Below the pieces are notes generated by a model. The model did no database searches and was not told where the DNA came from. It was given only the letters and a program-made list of their open reading frames with translations. This document shows positions 9,912-22,307 of a stretch of 64,000 bases of DNA, piece after piece. The stretch spans positions 186,001-250,000 of the forward strand of contig JAGXAM010000001.1 in the NCBI GenBank assembly GCA_019075905.1, written 5' to 3'. Source of the stretch: Hyphomicrobiales bacterium. GTDB taxonomy: Bacteria; Pseudomonadota; Alphaproteobacteria; Rhizobiales; Beijerinckiaceae. Every line of letters starts with the position of its first letter. The first letter of the stretch is position 1. A program made the translations under genes and the position numbers.

Positions 9912-11444
9912 ATGGCTTTGTTGAGCGTTATCCGTCGCTGGCATTTCCGCGACCAATTTTCGATCCGTGAGATTGCGCGACGAACCGGATTGTCGCGGAA
10001 CACGATCCGCAAATATCTGCGATCGGACGTCGTCGACCCGAAGTTCAAGGTTCCGGACCGGCCGAGCAAGCTGGACGCCTTCGCAGACAAATTGTCAGCC
10101 TGGCTGAAGACCGAGGCAAGCAGGCCGCGCAAGCAGAAGCGCACGTTGAAGCAGTTGCACGCCGATCTCGTCGCACTGGGCTTTGACGGCTCTTATGGCC
10201 GCGTCGCCGCCTTCGCCCGAGAATGGAGAGAAGACCGCCATCGCGAACAGCAGACAGTCGGACGGGGGGCCTTCGTGCCTCTCGCCTTTCAGCCGGGCGA
10301 GGCGTTCCAGTTCGATTGGAGCGAGGATTTTGCGATCATCGGCGGCGAACGAGTCAAGCTGCAAGCCGCCCATATCAAGTTGTCCTACAGCCGCGCCTTT
10401 CTCGTTCGCGCCTATCTCCTGCAAACCCACGAGATGCTGTTTGACGCCCATGCGCAGGCGTTCCGGGTGTTTGGCGGCGTGCCGCGTCGCGGGATCTACG
10501 ACAATATGAAAACGGCGGTCGATCGCGTCCTGATCGGCAAGGCGCGTCAGGTCAACGCCCGCTTCCTCGCCATGGCCAGCCACTATCTGTTCGACGCCGA
10601 GTTCTGCAATCCGGCCTCTGGCTAGGAAAAGGGCCAGGTCGAAAAGAACGTCCAGGACGCGCGCCACAGGCTTTGGCAACCCACGCCGAGCTTCCCGACG
10701 CTGGAGGCGCTGAACGATTGGCTGGAGCAGCGCTGCCAGGCGTTGTGGCATGAGATTCCGCATGGAAGCCAGCCCGGAACGATTGCCGAAGCCTGGGCAA
10801 GCGAGACGTCGGCCCTGATGCCTGTTTCCCGGCCCTTCGACGGCTTCGTCGAATACAGCAAGCGGGTGTCGCCGACTTGCCTCGTCCATCTGGAGCGCAC
10901 CCGCTACAGCGTGCCCGCCTCCTTCGCCAATCGCCCGGTGAGCCTGCGCGTTTATCCCGATCGCATCGTCATTGTCGCGGAGGGTCAGGTTCTTTGCGAG
11001 CATCGGCGGATTATTGAACGTTCGCACCGAGGCCATGGCCAGACAGTCTATGATTGGCGGCATTATCTGGCGGTCGTGCAGCGCAAGCCTGGAGCCCTGC
11101 GCAATGGCGCGCCGTTCCTCGAACTGCCGGACGCCTTCAAACGCCTGCAACAGCATCTCCTCAAACATCCCGGCGGCGACCGGGAAATGGTGGAGATCCT
11201 CGCCCTGGTCCTGCACCACGACGAGCAGGCCGTGCTCTGCGCCGTCGAACTGGCCCTGGCCGCCGGCGCGCCGACCAAGACGCATATCCTCAACCTGCTG
11301 CACAGGTTAGTCGATGGAAAACCTCCAGCACCGGCTCCTGTCGAGGCGCCGCAGGCTCTATCCTTGAACCGTGAGCCACGCGCCGATGTTGAGCGCTATG
11401 ACGCCTTGCGGGACGCTGTGCAGGAGAGCCGTCATGCGTCATGA
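9912..11444 (+). pseudogene. istA: IS21 transposase IstA, interrupted by an in-frame amber codon
   Basis: Reading starts at ATG 9912 with GGAG 8 bases upstream. An N-terminal helix-turn-helix (SIREIARRTGLSRNTIRKYL) precedes the DDE integrase core: D135 in FQFDWSEDF and D197 in YDNMKTAVD. At codon 238 (10623-10625) a TAG replaces what is almost certainly TGG of the family pattern GWEKGQVE. Reading then continues open in the same frame to 11444. The third catalytic residue E244 lies just after the stop, so the truncated 237-residue product lacks a complete active site. Without the stop the protein would be 510 residues, a normal IstA length. Everything else looks intact, so the mutation is recent or the codon is read through. 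Confidence 0.9.
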
Positions 11445-12213
11445 TCCCGCCAGCGCCGCCATTGTCATCATGTTGCGCAGCCTGAAAATGTTCGGCATGG
11501 CGCAGGCTGTCAGCGATCTCCTGGAACAGGGCTCGCCGGCTTTTGACGCGGCCATTCCCATGCTCTCGCAATTGCTCAAGGCGGAAACCGCCGAACGCGA
11601 GGTCCGCTCCATCGCCTATCAGATCAAGGCGGCGCGCTTTCCCGCCTACAAGGACCTGACCGGCTTCGACTTCGCCGCCAGCGAGGTCAACGAAGCCCTT
11701 GTTCGGCAACTGCACCGCTGCGAGTTCATCGACCAGGCCGACAATGTCGTTCTGGTCGGCGGGCCTGGAACCGGCAAAACCCATATCGCCACCGCGCTCG
11801 GCGTCCATGCCGTCGAGCATCATCGCAAGAAAGTCCGGTTCTTCTCGACCGTCGAACTGGTCAACGCGTTGGAACAGGAAAAGGCCCAGGGCAAATCAGG
11901 CCAGATCGCAGACCGTCTAGCGCGGTTCGATCTCGTGATCCTCGATGAACTCGGCTATCTGCCGTTCAGCCCGTCCGGCGGCGCCTTGCTCTTCCACCTG
12001 CTGAGCAAACTGTATGAGCGGGCCAGCGTCGCCATCACTACGAACCTCTCCTTCAGCGAATGGGCAGGCGTATTCGGCGACGCCAAGATGACGACCGCAC
12101 TGCTCGATCGCCTGACTCATCACTGCCACATCATCGAAACCGGCAATGATAGCTTCCGCTTCAAGGCCAGCGCCGAAGCCTCAAAAGGACGAAAGGAGAA
12201 AGCCAGAACTTGA
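11434..12213 (+). CDS. istB: IS21 helper ATPase IstB
   Basis: AAA+ ATPase of 259 residues, related to DnaC, that assists IstA in target capture. Walker A is GGPGTGKTH, Walker B is [11 protein letters not shown], and a downstream sensor region reads [12 protein letters not shown] chose ATG 11434, which overlaps the istA stop (11442-11444) by 11 bases and has CAGGAG just upstream, the usual istA-istB coupling. A start at 11371 inside istA is open but unlikely. The gene appears intact, so it could support mobility only with an IstA supplied by another copy. Confidence 0.93.
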   Translation: MRHDPASAAIVIMLRSLKMFGMAQAVSDLLEQGSPAFDAAIPMLSQLLKAETAEREVRSIAYQIKAARFPAYKDLTGFDFAASEVNEALVRQLHRCEFIDQADNVVLVGGPGTGKTHIATALGVHAVEHHRKKVRFFSTVELVNALEQEKAQGKSGQIADRLARFDLVILDELGYLPFSPSGGALLFHLLSKLYERASVAITTNLSFSEWAGVFGDAKMTTALLDRLTHHCHIIETGNDSFRFKASAEASKGRKEKART

Positions 12214-12270
12214 CCCAGGCACGAGCCTGAATCCATAAATCCCAGGTGGGTCACTTCTCACTGAAAATCC

Positions 12271-12297
12271 CGGGTCAGTTCCTCGCGGAAATCAACA
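12271..12297 (-). repeat. IS21 right terminal inverted repeat
   Basis: Read on the minus strand it starts TGTTGATTTCC and ends AACTGACCCG, matching the left end at 22 of 27 positions. A second TGACCC element lies just inside (about 12245-12255). Confidence 0.85.
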
Positions 12298-12304
12298 GTG
12301 ATAC
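12298..12304. repeat. IS21 target-site duplication, right copy (GTGATAC)
   Basis: Exact copy of 9792-9798, directly next to the right IS end. Confidence 0.9.
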
Positions 12305-12305
12305 G

Positions 12306-12335
12306 GCGGCGTGGCACTGCCCGCCGCTCTTTCCT

Positions 12336-12336
<1 letters not shown>
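12306..12336 (+). terminator. Probable gltD terminator, displaced by the IS
   Basis: A stem GCGGCG/CGCCGC (12306-12311 with 12322-12327) encloses a 10-base loop and is followed by TCTTTCCTT. It lies between the right target duplication and the ppc stop codon. Before the insertion it would have started about 15 bp behind the gltD stop. The stem is short, so this is tentative. Confidence 0.4.
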
Positions 12337-15104
<2,768 letters not shown>

Positions 15105-15208
15105 TTCCACACTTCCATCGCGTCGCCCGTCCTTGCGGGTTAGCGCGACTAAAGTCTAGCAGAAATTCCGCTGGCCGCACCTGCCGGCCCAGCAATTCTG
15201 GCGCCTTG

Positions 15209-15574
15209 TCAGTTGCGGGTGCCATTCATGCGGTGCGTGATCGCCTCGATCCGCCCGGCGACACCCGACAATTCCTCGCCAATGTCGCGGGCGAGGGCAT
15301 CGCCCAGCACATGCGCACCGGCCGACAGATGCCGCTGGTTGACGAGATCGACTTCCAGTTCGGCGATGCGCCGCCGCGCGTCGGCTAGTTCATCAGCAAA
15401 CATCAACGATGCCATGACAATAATGCGCTGATCGCCGATTTCGCCAAATGAGCTGTGGATATCAGTGATTTTCGCATCAACCAGCTTCGCCAGGCTTTCG
15501 AGGTGGCGTTCCTCACCGTCGCCGCAGGCCATGCGATAGACCTTGCCGGCAATCGTCACTGTCACTTGTGGCAC
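15209..15574 (-). CDS. zapA: Cell division protein ZapA
   Basis: Small (121 residues) FtsZ-associated protein that bundles protofilaments at the Z-ring. The N-terminal domain contains [19 protein letters not shown]. It is followed by a long helix for dimer and tetramer formation ([20 protein letters not shown]). The start is a GTG at 15574 preceded by GGAGGAGAG, a strong ribosome site. A longer reading from 15838 would run through the DUF4164 gene and is rejected. It lies 1 base behind the stop of the DUF4164 gene, so the two are almost certainly co-translated. In other proteobacteria 6S RNA lies beside zapA, but the 104 bp between zapA and ppc are too short to hold one. Confidence 0.88.
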   Translation of the reverse strand: MPQVTVTIAGKVYRMACGDGEERHLESLAKLVDAKITDIHSSFGEIGDQRIIVMASLMFADELADARRRIAELEVDLVNQRHLSAGAHVLGDALARDIGEELSGVAGRIEAITHRMNGTRN

Positions 15575-15575
15575 G

Positions 15576-15881
15576 TTACTCTCCTCCACCAACGGGACTT
15601 GAAGACGCGATACTCTCAATAACGCCACGCACAGATGACCCGAGGAGCCGCAGCCTGGCGGCAACTTCCTCATTTGTTTCAGATAATTGTCGGCTACGTG
15701 CCAGCGCGCTGTCAAGGTCGACCGCCAGCCTGGCGCGATCATCCTGCAGGATGGCCAGTTCCTCATCGAGATTGGCATGTGCCGCATCACTGCTGACCCG
15801 GCGTTCAACCGCAGCTTCGAGCTGGTCGAGGGCCGCATTGACCCGCGCGAACAGGCTTTGGAGGGCAGTAGGCAGAGCCAT
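15576..15881 (-). CDS. DUF4164 coiled-coil protein upstream of zapA
   Basis: A protein of about 101 residues, mostly predicted coiled coil ([18 protein letters not shown], then [18 protein letters not shown]). It matches the DUF4164 family found beside zapA in Rhizobiales. No catalytic motif is visible. The stop codon TAA lies one base before the zapA GTG, so it probably acts with ZapA, perhaps as a ZapB-like spacer at the division site (inference). I chose ATG 15881 from the family start; ATG 15902 in the same frame is also possible. The start region is divergent from tkt, with about 190 bp between. Confidence 0.75.
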   Translation of the reverse strand: MALPTALQSLFARVNAALDQLEAAVERRVSSDAAHANLDEELAILQDDRARLAVDLDSALARSRQLSETNEEVAARLRLLGSSVRGVIESIASSSPVGGGE

Positions 15882-16071
15882 GAGCTTCAAACACAATTCC
15901 ATGTCACAATGGCAAATAGAGCTTGGTGCGGGAGATTTTGTCAATCAGGCAGGACGAAATGATTCTGCCGTATTAGACTTTGGCTGCGTCAGTGCGCCGC
16001 CCTTCCCAGTCTGGAGTAATTCCTATAATCCGGAGGTGAGGGACGCTAAAAATCTCAACAAGGGGGATTTC

Positions 16072-18084
16072 ATGGATCAGCACGAGACTGCCGCCGCAAC
16101 CCGGCGTGCCAGCCACAATGACATGGCCAATGCCATCCGCGCCCTGGCAATGGACAGTGTCGAGAAAGCCAAATCCGGGCATCCGGGCCTGCCGATGGGC
16201 GCGGCCGATGTCGCGACCGTGCTGTTTGGAAAGGTGCTGAAATTCAACCCGGCAGACCCGCACTGGCCGGATCGCGACCGTTTCGTGCTGTCGGCCGGGC
16301 ATGGCTCGATGCTCATGTATGCGCTGCTGCATCTCACCGGCTACAAGTCGATGACCATGGCGCAATTGCAGAATTTCCGGCAGCTCGGCTCGCTGACGCC
16401 GGGGCATCCGGAAGTGCACCATACGCCCGGCGTGGAAATGACCACCGGGCCGCTCGGGCAAGGCATTGCCACCTCGGTCGGCATGGCGCTGGCCGAGCGG
16501 ATGCTCAATGCCGAATTCGGCGATATCGTCGATCACCATACCTATGTGCTGGCCTCCGACGGCGACCTGATGGAAGGCGTCTCGCAGGAGGCTATCGCCA
16601 TTGCCGGGCACCTCAGGCTCAACAAGTTGATCGTGCTGTGGGACAATAATAATATTTCCATCGACGGGCCGCTGTCGGTGGCCGATTCAGTCGATCAGGT
16701 GATGCGCTTCAAGGCCTGCGGCTGGAACGCCTTCCACATCGACGGCCATAATGAAAAAGCGATCTTGCGCGCCCTCAAAAAGGCGCAGGCCTCGGATCGC
16801 CCGACACTGATCGCCTGCAAGACCATCATTGGTTATGGCGCGCCCAAGCGGGCCGGCACCAGCAAGGCGCATGGCGAGGCGCTCGGGGCGGAGGAAATTG
16901 CCGGGGCGCGGGCGGCGCTCGGCTGGCCCTACCCGCCGTTTGAAGTCCCTGAATTCATCGCTGCCGCCTGGCGGCGCACCGGGGCGCGCGGCAAGCGCCT
17001 CGAAAAGGACTGGAAGCTCAGGCTCGCCGCCATGGACCCGGCAAAGCGGCTCGAATTCGAGCGGCGGCTGAAGGGCGAGATGCCAGCGACCTTTGCCGCC
17101 AGCATCGCGGCAGAAAAGCGCCGCCTTGCCGGTGAGCGCGGCGATATTGCCACGCGCAAGGCCTCCGAGGCGGCGCTCAAGGTGCTGGCCCCGGCCGTGC
17201 CGGAATTGATTGTCGGCTCGGCGGATCTGACCGGCTCGACCAATAATCTGGTGGCGGCGACACCGGCGATTTCGCCGGGGAATTACAAGGGCCGGTTCGT
17301 GCATTGGGGCATTCGCGAGCATGGCATGGCGGCGGCGGTCAATGGCATGAACCTGCACGGCGGCCTCATTGCCTCGGGCGCGACATTCATGGCCTTTGCC
17401 GATTATTGCCGCCCGTCGCTGCGGTTGTCGGCGCTGATGGATCTCGGGTCGATCCAGCTCTTTACCCATGATTCCATCGGCCTTGGCGAGGATGGCCCGA
17501 CCCACCAGCCAGTTGAACATCTGGCGTCGTTGCGGGCGATCCCCAATATGGTGGTGATGCGCCCGGCCGATGCCACCGAGACGCTGGAATGCTGGCAATT
17601 GGCGCTGGAACACCGCAAAAACCCCAGCATTCTGGCACTGACCCGGCAGAACCTGCCTGCCCTGCGGCATGAATATGCCGAGGCCAACCTTTGTGCGAAG
17701 GGCGCCTATGAACTGCGCCCGGCCGAAGGCAAGGCGCAGGTGTCGCTGTTTGCCTCCGGCTCGGAAGTGGCGATTGCCGTCGAGGCGCAAAAGCTGCTGG
17801 CTGCCAAGGGCATCCAGGCGCGTGTCGTATCGGTGCCGAGTCTTGACCTCTTCGAGAAGCAATCCAAGGCCTATCGGCTTGGGGTCATCGGCTCAGCGCC
17901 GGTCAAGATCGCCGTGGAAGCGGCGATCCGCCAGGGCTGGGACGAGATTATCGGCGCGCAGGGCGGGTTTGTCGGCATGCATGGTTTTGGTGCCAGCGGC
18001 CCCTACAAGGCGCTTTATGCGCATTTCGGCATCACGCCCGATGCCGTTGTGGCGCTGGCGGAATTGCAGCTCGCCAACAAGTAA
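16072..18084 (+). CDS. tkt: Transketolase
   Basis: Thiamine-diphosphate enzyme (670 residues) that moves two-carbon units between sugar phosphates in the pentose phosphate pathway (or the Calvin cycle if present). Visible segments are the substrate and cofactor region [19 protein letters not shown], the TPP/Mg motif [13 protein letters not shown] with NN about 25 residues later, [15 protein letters not shown], and the pyrimidine-domain segment [21 protein letters not shown] chose ATG 16072, with AAGGGGG upstream. The frame is open further back to 15568 but that overlaps the DUF4164 gene. A TATAAT at 16024-16029 could be a promoter -10 box, without a clear -35. It is followed by gap, pgk and fba on the same strand. 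Confidence 0.96.
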   Translation: MDQHETAAATRRASHNDMANAIRALAMDSVEKAKSGHPGLPMGAADVATVLFGKVLKFNPADPHWPDRDRFVLSAGHGSMLMYALLHLTGYKSMTMAQLQNFRQLGSLTPGHPEVHHTPGVEMTTGPLGQGIATSVGMALAERMLNAEFGDIVDHHTYVLASDGDLMEGVSQEAIAIAGHLRLNKLIVLWDNNNISIDGPLSVADSVDQVMRFKACGWNAFHIDGHNEKAILRALKKAQASDRPTLIACKTIIGYGAPKRAGTSKAHGEALGAEEIAGARAALGWPYPPFEVPEFIAAAWRRTGARGKRLEKDWKLRLAAMDPAKRLEFERRLKGEMPATFAASIAAEKRRLAGERGDIATRKASEAALKVLAPAVPELIVGSADLTGSTNNLVAATPAISPGNYKGRFVHWGIREHGMAAAVNGMNLHGGLIASGATFMAFADYCRPSLRLSALMDLGSIQLFTHDSIGLGEDGPTHQPVEHLASLRAIPNMVVMRPADATETLECWQLALEHRKNPSILALTRQNLPALRHEYAEANLCAKGAYELRPAEGKAQVSLFASGSEVAIAVEAQKLLAAKGIQARVVSVPSLDLFEKQSKAYRLGVIGSAPVKIAVEAAIRQGWDEIIGAQGGFVGMHGFGASGPYKALYAHFGITPDAVVALAELQLANK

Positions 18085-18159
18085 CGCTGGCTTTTGATCC
18101 GGATTTTTGCGATGCGCAGAATCCTGCGCTAGTACTTTCGTCACAACGTGGAGACCAAC

Positions 18160-19167
18160 ATGACTGTTCGGGTTGCTATCAACGGGTTTGGCCGCATCGG
18201 CCGCAACGTCCTGCGCGCCATCATCGAATCAGGGCGCACCGATATCGAGGTGGTGGCGATCAATGATCTCGGCCCGGTGGAAACCAACGCGCATCTGCTG
18301 CGCTTTGATTCCGTGCATGGCCGCTTTCCCCACAAGGTGACGGTGGCGGGCGACACCATCGACGCCGGCCGCGGGCCGATCAAGGTGACGGCGATCAAGG
18401 ATCCTTCGACGCTGCCGCACAAGGCGCTGGGCGTCGATATTGCCTTCGAGTGCACCGGCATTTTCACGGCACGCGACAAGGCGGCCGCGCATCTGGCGGC
18501 AGGGGCGAAGAAGGTGCTGATTTCGGCTCCCGGCGATGGCGCAGATCTCACCGTGGTCTATGGCGTCAATCACGACAAGCTGACCAAGGATCATGTGGTG
18601 GTGTCGAATGCTTCCTGCACCACCAATTGCCTGTCGCCGGTGGTGCATGTGCTGCACAATGCCATTGGGGTCGATCATGGTTTCATGACCACGATCCATT
18701 CTTATACCGGCGACCAGCCGACGCTCGACACCATGCACAAGGATCTTTACCGGGCCCGCGCTGCGGCGCTGTCGATGATCCCCACGACCACGGGCGCTGC
18801 CAAGGCGGTGGGGCTGGTGCTACCCGAACTGAAGGGCAAGCTCTCGGGCTCGTCGATCCGCGTGCCGACCCCCAATGTCTCAGTGGTGGATTTCAAGTTC
18901 GTGGCCAAGCGCGCCACCACGGTTGAGGAAATCAACAATGCCATCAAGGCGGCGGCTGTCGGCCCGCTGAAGAACATTCTCAGCTTCACCGACCAGCCGA
19001 ATGTCTCGACGGATTTCAACCATGACCCGCATTCCTCGATCTTCCATCTCGACCAGACCACGGTGATCGATGGCACTTTCGTGCGCATCCTCTCATGGTA
19101 TGACAACGAATGGGGCTTCTCGAACCGCATGAATGACACCGCCGTAGCGATGCACAAGGCAGGCTGA
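18160..19167 (+). CDS. gap: Glyceraldehyde-3-phosphate dehydrogenase
   Basis: The 335-residue enzyme has the NAD(P)-binding start VRVAINGFGRIGRN, the active-site motif SNASCTTNCLSP with Cys153, and the C-terminal SWYDNEWGFSNRM. It is the phosphorylating type of glycolysis and gluconeogenesis. I chose ATG 18160, preceded by GTGGAG; an in-frame GTG at 18148 is less likely. It lies 75 bp behind tkt, a gap that contains a small hairpin (18114-18129), and 29 bp before pgk, so a tkt-gap-pgk transcript is likely. Confidence 0.97.
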   Translation: MTVRVAINGFGRIGRNVLRAIIESGRTDIEVVAINDLGPVETNAHLLRFDSVHGRFPHKVTVAGDTIDAGRGPIKVTAIKDPSTLPHKALGVDIAFECTGIFTARDKAAAHLAAGAKKVLISAPGDGADLTVVYGVNHDKLTKDHVVVSNASCTTNCLSPVVHVLHNAIGVDHGFMTTIHSYTGDQPTLDTMHKDLYRARAAALSMIPTTTGAAKAVGLVLPELKGKLSGSSIRVPTPNVSVVDFKFVAKRATTVEEINNAIKAAAVGPLKNILSFTDQPNVSTDFNHDPHSSIFHLDQTTVIDGTFVRILSWYDNEWGFSNRMNDTAVAMHKAG

Positions 19168-19196
19168 GACGAAGCTTCTGATGATGGGGTGACCAT

Positions 19197-20390
19197 ATGA
19201 CGTCTTTCAAGACCCTCGATGAGGCCGATGTTGCCGGCAAGCGCGTGCTGGTGCGGGTTGATCTCAACGTGCCCATGGAAGGCGGAAAGGTCACGGATAT
19301 GACGCGCATCGAGCGCATCCTGCCGACGTTGCGCATGCTGGCGCAGCGCGGCGGCAAGGTGATCATGCTGGCGCATTTCGGGCGCCCCAAGGGCGGGCCG
19401 GACGCAGCCAATTCGCTGCGCCCGGTGGCCGCTGCCGTGGCGGCGCAACTGGGGGCGCTGGTCGGCTTTGCCGAAGATTGCATCGGCGATGTGGCGGCCC
19501 GGGCGATCGCGGCCATGAAGGGCGGCGATTACCTGCTGCTGGAAAATACCCGCTTTCACAAGGGCGAGGAAAAGAACGATCCCGCCCTTGTTGCCGAAAT
19601 GGCGAAGCTCGGCGACGTTTACGTCAATGATGCCTTCTCGGCGGCGCACCGCGCCCATGCCTCGACGGAAGGGCTGGCGCGGGCCCTGCCCGCCTATGCC
19701 GGCTTGACGATGCAGGCGGAGCTGGTGGCGCTGGGACGGGCGCTGGAGCACCCGCAAAAGCCGGTGGCGGCGGTGGTGGGCGGTGCCAAGGTCTCCTCAA
19801 AGCTCGATCTTCTCGGCAATCTGGTAACCAAGGTCGATATGCTGATCATCGGCGGCGGCATGGCCAATACGTTTCTGGCGGCGCAGGGCAAGGACACCGG
19901 CAAAAGCCTGTGCGAGCATGAGCTTGCCGGAACCGCACGCGATATTCTCGCCAAGGCCAAGGCGGCCGGCTGCGAGATCGTGCTGCCGGTTGATGGCGTG
20001 CTCGCCCGGGAGTTCAAGGCGCAGGCGCCGCATCGCACCGCCTCGGTGGAGTCCATCGGCGCCGACGAAATGATGCTCGACATTGGTGCGGCCAGCGTCG
20101 CGCATGTGGTGGAAAAGCTGCGCAAGGCGCATACGCTGGTGTGGAACGGGCCGTTCGGCGCCTTTGAAATGGCGCCCTTCGACCACGGCACGGTTGCCGT
20201 GGCGCGCGAGGCGGCGGCCTTGACCAGGGCAGGACAGCTCACCAGCGTTGCCGGTGGCGGCGATACGGTGGCGGCGCTGAACCATGCCGGGGTAGCAGGT
20301 GATTTTTCCTATGTCTCGACGGCGGGCGGCGCTTTCCTCGAATGGCTCGAAGGCAAGGCCCTGCCGGGGGTGGAAGCGTTGAAACGCTGA
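19197..20390 (+). CDS. pgk: Phosphoglycerate kinase
   Basis: Cytoplasmic kinase (397 residues) that interconverts 1,3-bisphosphoglycerate and 3-phosphoglycerate with ADP/ATP. The N-terminal signature [16 protein letters not shown], the substrate segment [10 protein letters not shown], the hinge region [12 protein letters not shown] and the nucleotide-side motif GGGDTVAAL are present. The ATG at 19197 follows GGGGTG. It lies 29 bp behind gap. A minus-strand GlcG-like gene separates it from fba. Confidence 0.97.
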   Translation: MTSFKTLDEADVAGKRVLVRVDLNVPMEGGKVTDMTRIERILPTLRMLAQRGGKVIMLAHFGRPKGGPDAANSLRPVAAAVAAQLGALVGFAEDCIGDVAARAIAAMKGGDYLLLENTRFHKGEEKNDPALVAEMAKLGDVYVNDAFSAAHRAHASTEGLARALPAYAGLTMQAELVALGRALEHPQKPVAAVVGGAKVSSKLDLLGNLVTKVDMLIIGGGMANTFLAAQGKDTGKSLCEHELAGTARDILAKAKAAGCEIVLPVDGVLAREFKAQAPHRTASVESIGADEMMLDIGAASVAHVVEKLRKAHTLVWNGPFGAFEMAPFDHGTVAVAREAAALTRAGQLTSVAGGGDTVAALNHAGVAGDFSYVSTAGGAFLEWLEGKALPGVEALKR

Positions 20391-20409
20391 GGCCTGCGGC
20401 GCCGGGCCC

Positions 20410-20850
20410 TCAAGAATCGGTGCCCGGATCGGCACTGAGCCCGGCAGCCTCTATGCCCTTGATGGCGCAAAATTCGTCTCTGTCGGAAAGGTCGCCGGAA
20501 ATGCCGACCGCGCCGATGATGTCGCCCTTGCCATCGCGCACCAGCACGCCGCCGGGGGCTGGCATCATGCGACCTGCGAAGGCGACCGCGAGGCTGTTGA
20601 TGAACTGCGGGGTTTTCGTGGCGCGGGCAGCAAGGCTGCGGCTGCCAACGCCCATGCCAAGCGCGCCCCAGGCCTTGCCGGTGGCAATATCGACCCGGCC
20701 TATGCCGGATTTGTCCTCGCGCTTGATCACCACGACATGACCGCCAGCATCGAGCACGACCACGGTCAGGGGTGCCATTTTCCCGGCCCTGCCAGCGGCA
20801 AGGGCGGCATTGACGATGGTTTCGGCAGCATCGAGACCCAGATGTGACAT
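20410..20850 (-). CDS. GlcG/HbpS-like (DUF336) protein
   Basis: A 146-residue member of the GlcG/HbpS fold family. Typical features are the LTVVVLDAGGHVVVIKRED strand, the middle GKAWGALGMGVGS, PAPGGVLVRDGKGDIIGAVG, and the acidic end. Relatives include HbpS, a haem and redox sensor component, and GlcG of glycolate operons; the function here is unknown. I chose ATG 20850 (MSHLGLDAAE); the frame is open to 20898. It is transcribed against pgk, with 19 bp between the stops, and interrupts an otherwise uniform run of glycolytic genes. No signal peptide is visible. Confidence 0.8.
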   Translation of the reverse strand: MSHLGLDAAETIVNAALAAGRAGKMAPLTVVVLDAGGHVVVIKREDKSGIGRVDIATGKAWGALGMGVGSRSLAARATKTPQFINSLAVAFAGRMMPAPGGVLVRDGKGDIIGAVGISGDLSDRDEFCAIKGIEAAGLSADPGTDS

Positions 20851-21131
20851 GGCGCTGGCTTTCGTCGGGACAGAAAATGAGGAGGCACATGCACCCATGC
20901 TGCTCCCGCTCCATCAGCATGTCGGCCATTGTGCCCCAGCCTATGCCGGCTAGTGCCGCGCTGGCAATGGTGCCGCAGGCTGAAAGGGAGAGAATTTTTC
21001 TATCTCGTCAGGCATGACGGCCATCCGCCAGAACGGCAAACGGCGAACTCATCCCTGGTGGCAATTGCGGCGCCGTTGCGGCTGTGTCATGAACATGGAT
21101 AAAAAGCATCTGCGCCACCTGGAGGGATAAC

Positions 21132-22199
21132 ATGGCCCGCATCACGCTTCGCCAATTGCTCGATCACGCTGCCGAACATTCTTATGGCGTGCCGGCTTTC
21201 AACATCAACAATATGGAGCAGGCGCTGGCGATCATGGAGGCAGCCAACAAGGTCAATGCGCCGGTGATCATGCAGGCGAGCCGCGGTGCGCGCTCCTATG
21301 CCAATGACATCATGCTGACGCGGATGATGGATGCAGTGGTCGAAATCTACCCCCATATCCCGATCTGCGTGCATCTCGACCATGGCAATAATGAAGCGAC
21401 CTGCATGACGGCGATCCAGTCGAACTTCACCTCAGTGATGATGGATGGCTCGCTCAAGGCCGATGGCAAAACCCCGGCCGATTATGACTATAATACCCGC
21501 GTCACCCGCTCGGTGGTGGATATGGCGCATTGGGCCGGCGTCTCGGTCGAGGGCGAGCTCGGAGTGCTGGGTTCGCTCGAAACCGGCATGGGCGACAAGG
21601 AAGACGGGCATGGTGCCGAGGGCAAGCTCAGCCATGACCAGTTGCTCACCAACCCCGACGAGGCGGTAAAATTCGTCAAGGCCACCAAGGTCGATGCGCT
21701 GGCCATTGCCATGGGCACCTCGCATGGCGCCTATAAATTCACCCGCAAGCCGGATGGTGCGATCCTGGCGATGAATGTGATTGAGGATATTCACCGCAAA
21801 TTGCCGAATATGCATCTGGTGATGCACGGCTCGTCCTCGGTGCCTCAGGATTTGCAGGATATCATCAATGAATTCGGCGGGAAAATGCCGCAGACATGGG
21901 GCGTGCCGGTGGCGGAAATCCAGCGCGGCATCAAGCATGGCGTACGCAAGATCAACATTGACACAGACAATCGCATGGCAATGACCGGGCAGATCCGCCG
22001 GATCTTGTCGCAGAACCCCGGCGAGTTTGATCCGCGCAAATATCTCAAGCCGGCGATGGAGGCGATGACGAAGCTGTGCCAGCAGCGCCTTGAGGAATTC
22101 GGCACCGCCGGCCAGGCTGACAAGATTGGCCGCATTGCCTCGACCGCGGAAATGGCCAAGCGCTATGCGGCCGGCAAGCTCGATCCAGTTTTTGCCTGA
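21132..22199 (+). CDS. fba: Fructose-bisphosphate aldolase, class II
   Basis: Zinc-dependent aldolase (355 residues) that splits or forms fructose 1,6-bisphosphate; this subtype often also acts on sedoheptulose bisphosphate. Metal and substrate segments are [36 protein letters not shown] and MHGSSSVP. The C-terminal [17 protein letters not shown] is typical of the long class II (CbbA-like) form. The ATG at 21132 has GGAGGG 6 bases upstream. It is preceded by about 280 bp with no gene of its own, so it may have a separate promoter from gap-pgk. Confidence 0.96.
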   Translation: MARITLRQLLDHAAEHSYGVPAFNINNMEQALAIMEAANKVNAPVIMQASRGARSYANDIMLTRMMDAVVEIYPHIPICVHLDHGNNEATCMTAIQSNFTSVMMDGSLKADGKTPADYDYNTRVTRSVVDMAHWAGVSVEGELGVLGSLETGMGDKEDGHGAEGKLSHDQLLTNPDEAVKFVKATKVDALAIAMGTSHGAYKFTRKPDGAILAMNVIEDIHRKLPNMHLVMHGSSSVPQDLQDIINEFGGKMPQTWGVPVAEIQRGIKHGVRKINIDTDNRMAMTGQIRRILSQNPGEFDPRKYLKPAMEAMTKLCQQRLEEFGTAGQADKIGRIASTAEMAKRYAAGKLDPVFA

Positions 22200-22273
22200 G
22201 GGGCTGGTTGCGGTTAAACTGGAAGCTGATGACGCGGGCAGAAACGCGCCTCATGCCCTACACGAACTTTCAG

Positions 22274-22297
22274 GGCATGCGGGTGTCACGGCATGCC
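22274..22297. terminator. Hairpin between convergent fba and ClC genes
   Basis: GGCATGC (22274-22280) pairs with GCATGCC (22291-22297) around a 10-base loop in the 108-bp gap where fba and the ClC gene meet tail to tail. There is no T-run, so a bidirectional terminator is only suggested. Confidence 0.25.
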
Positions 22298-22307
22298 GGA
22301 GTGAGGC

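Larger units (their letters stand above)
9799..12297 (+). mobile_element. IS21-family insertion sequence, complete, 2499 bp
   Basis: The boundaries can be read directly. The left end begins TGTTGAGTTCC and the right end, read on the minus strand, begins TGTTGATTTCC. The two 27-bp termini (9799-9825 and 12271-12297) match at 22 positions, including the shared inner AACTGACCCG. Inside each end the TGACCC core recurs several times, as in the multiple terminal repeats of IS21. GTGATAC is duplicated on both flanks. Cargo is istA (broken) and istB with an 11-base overlap. The element sits between the convergent genes gltD and ppc, whose original gap would have been only about 39 bp. Confidence 0.95.

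Noticed and set aside
15110-15208. Possible 6S RNA beside zapA
   Set aside because: The gap is about 100 bp, shorter than a 6S RNA, and shows no long bulged hairpin.
15568-16071. N-terminal extension of tkt
   Set aside because: The frame is open but overlaps the DUF4164 gene on the other strand, and transketolase proteins start at the later ATG with a good ribosome site.
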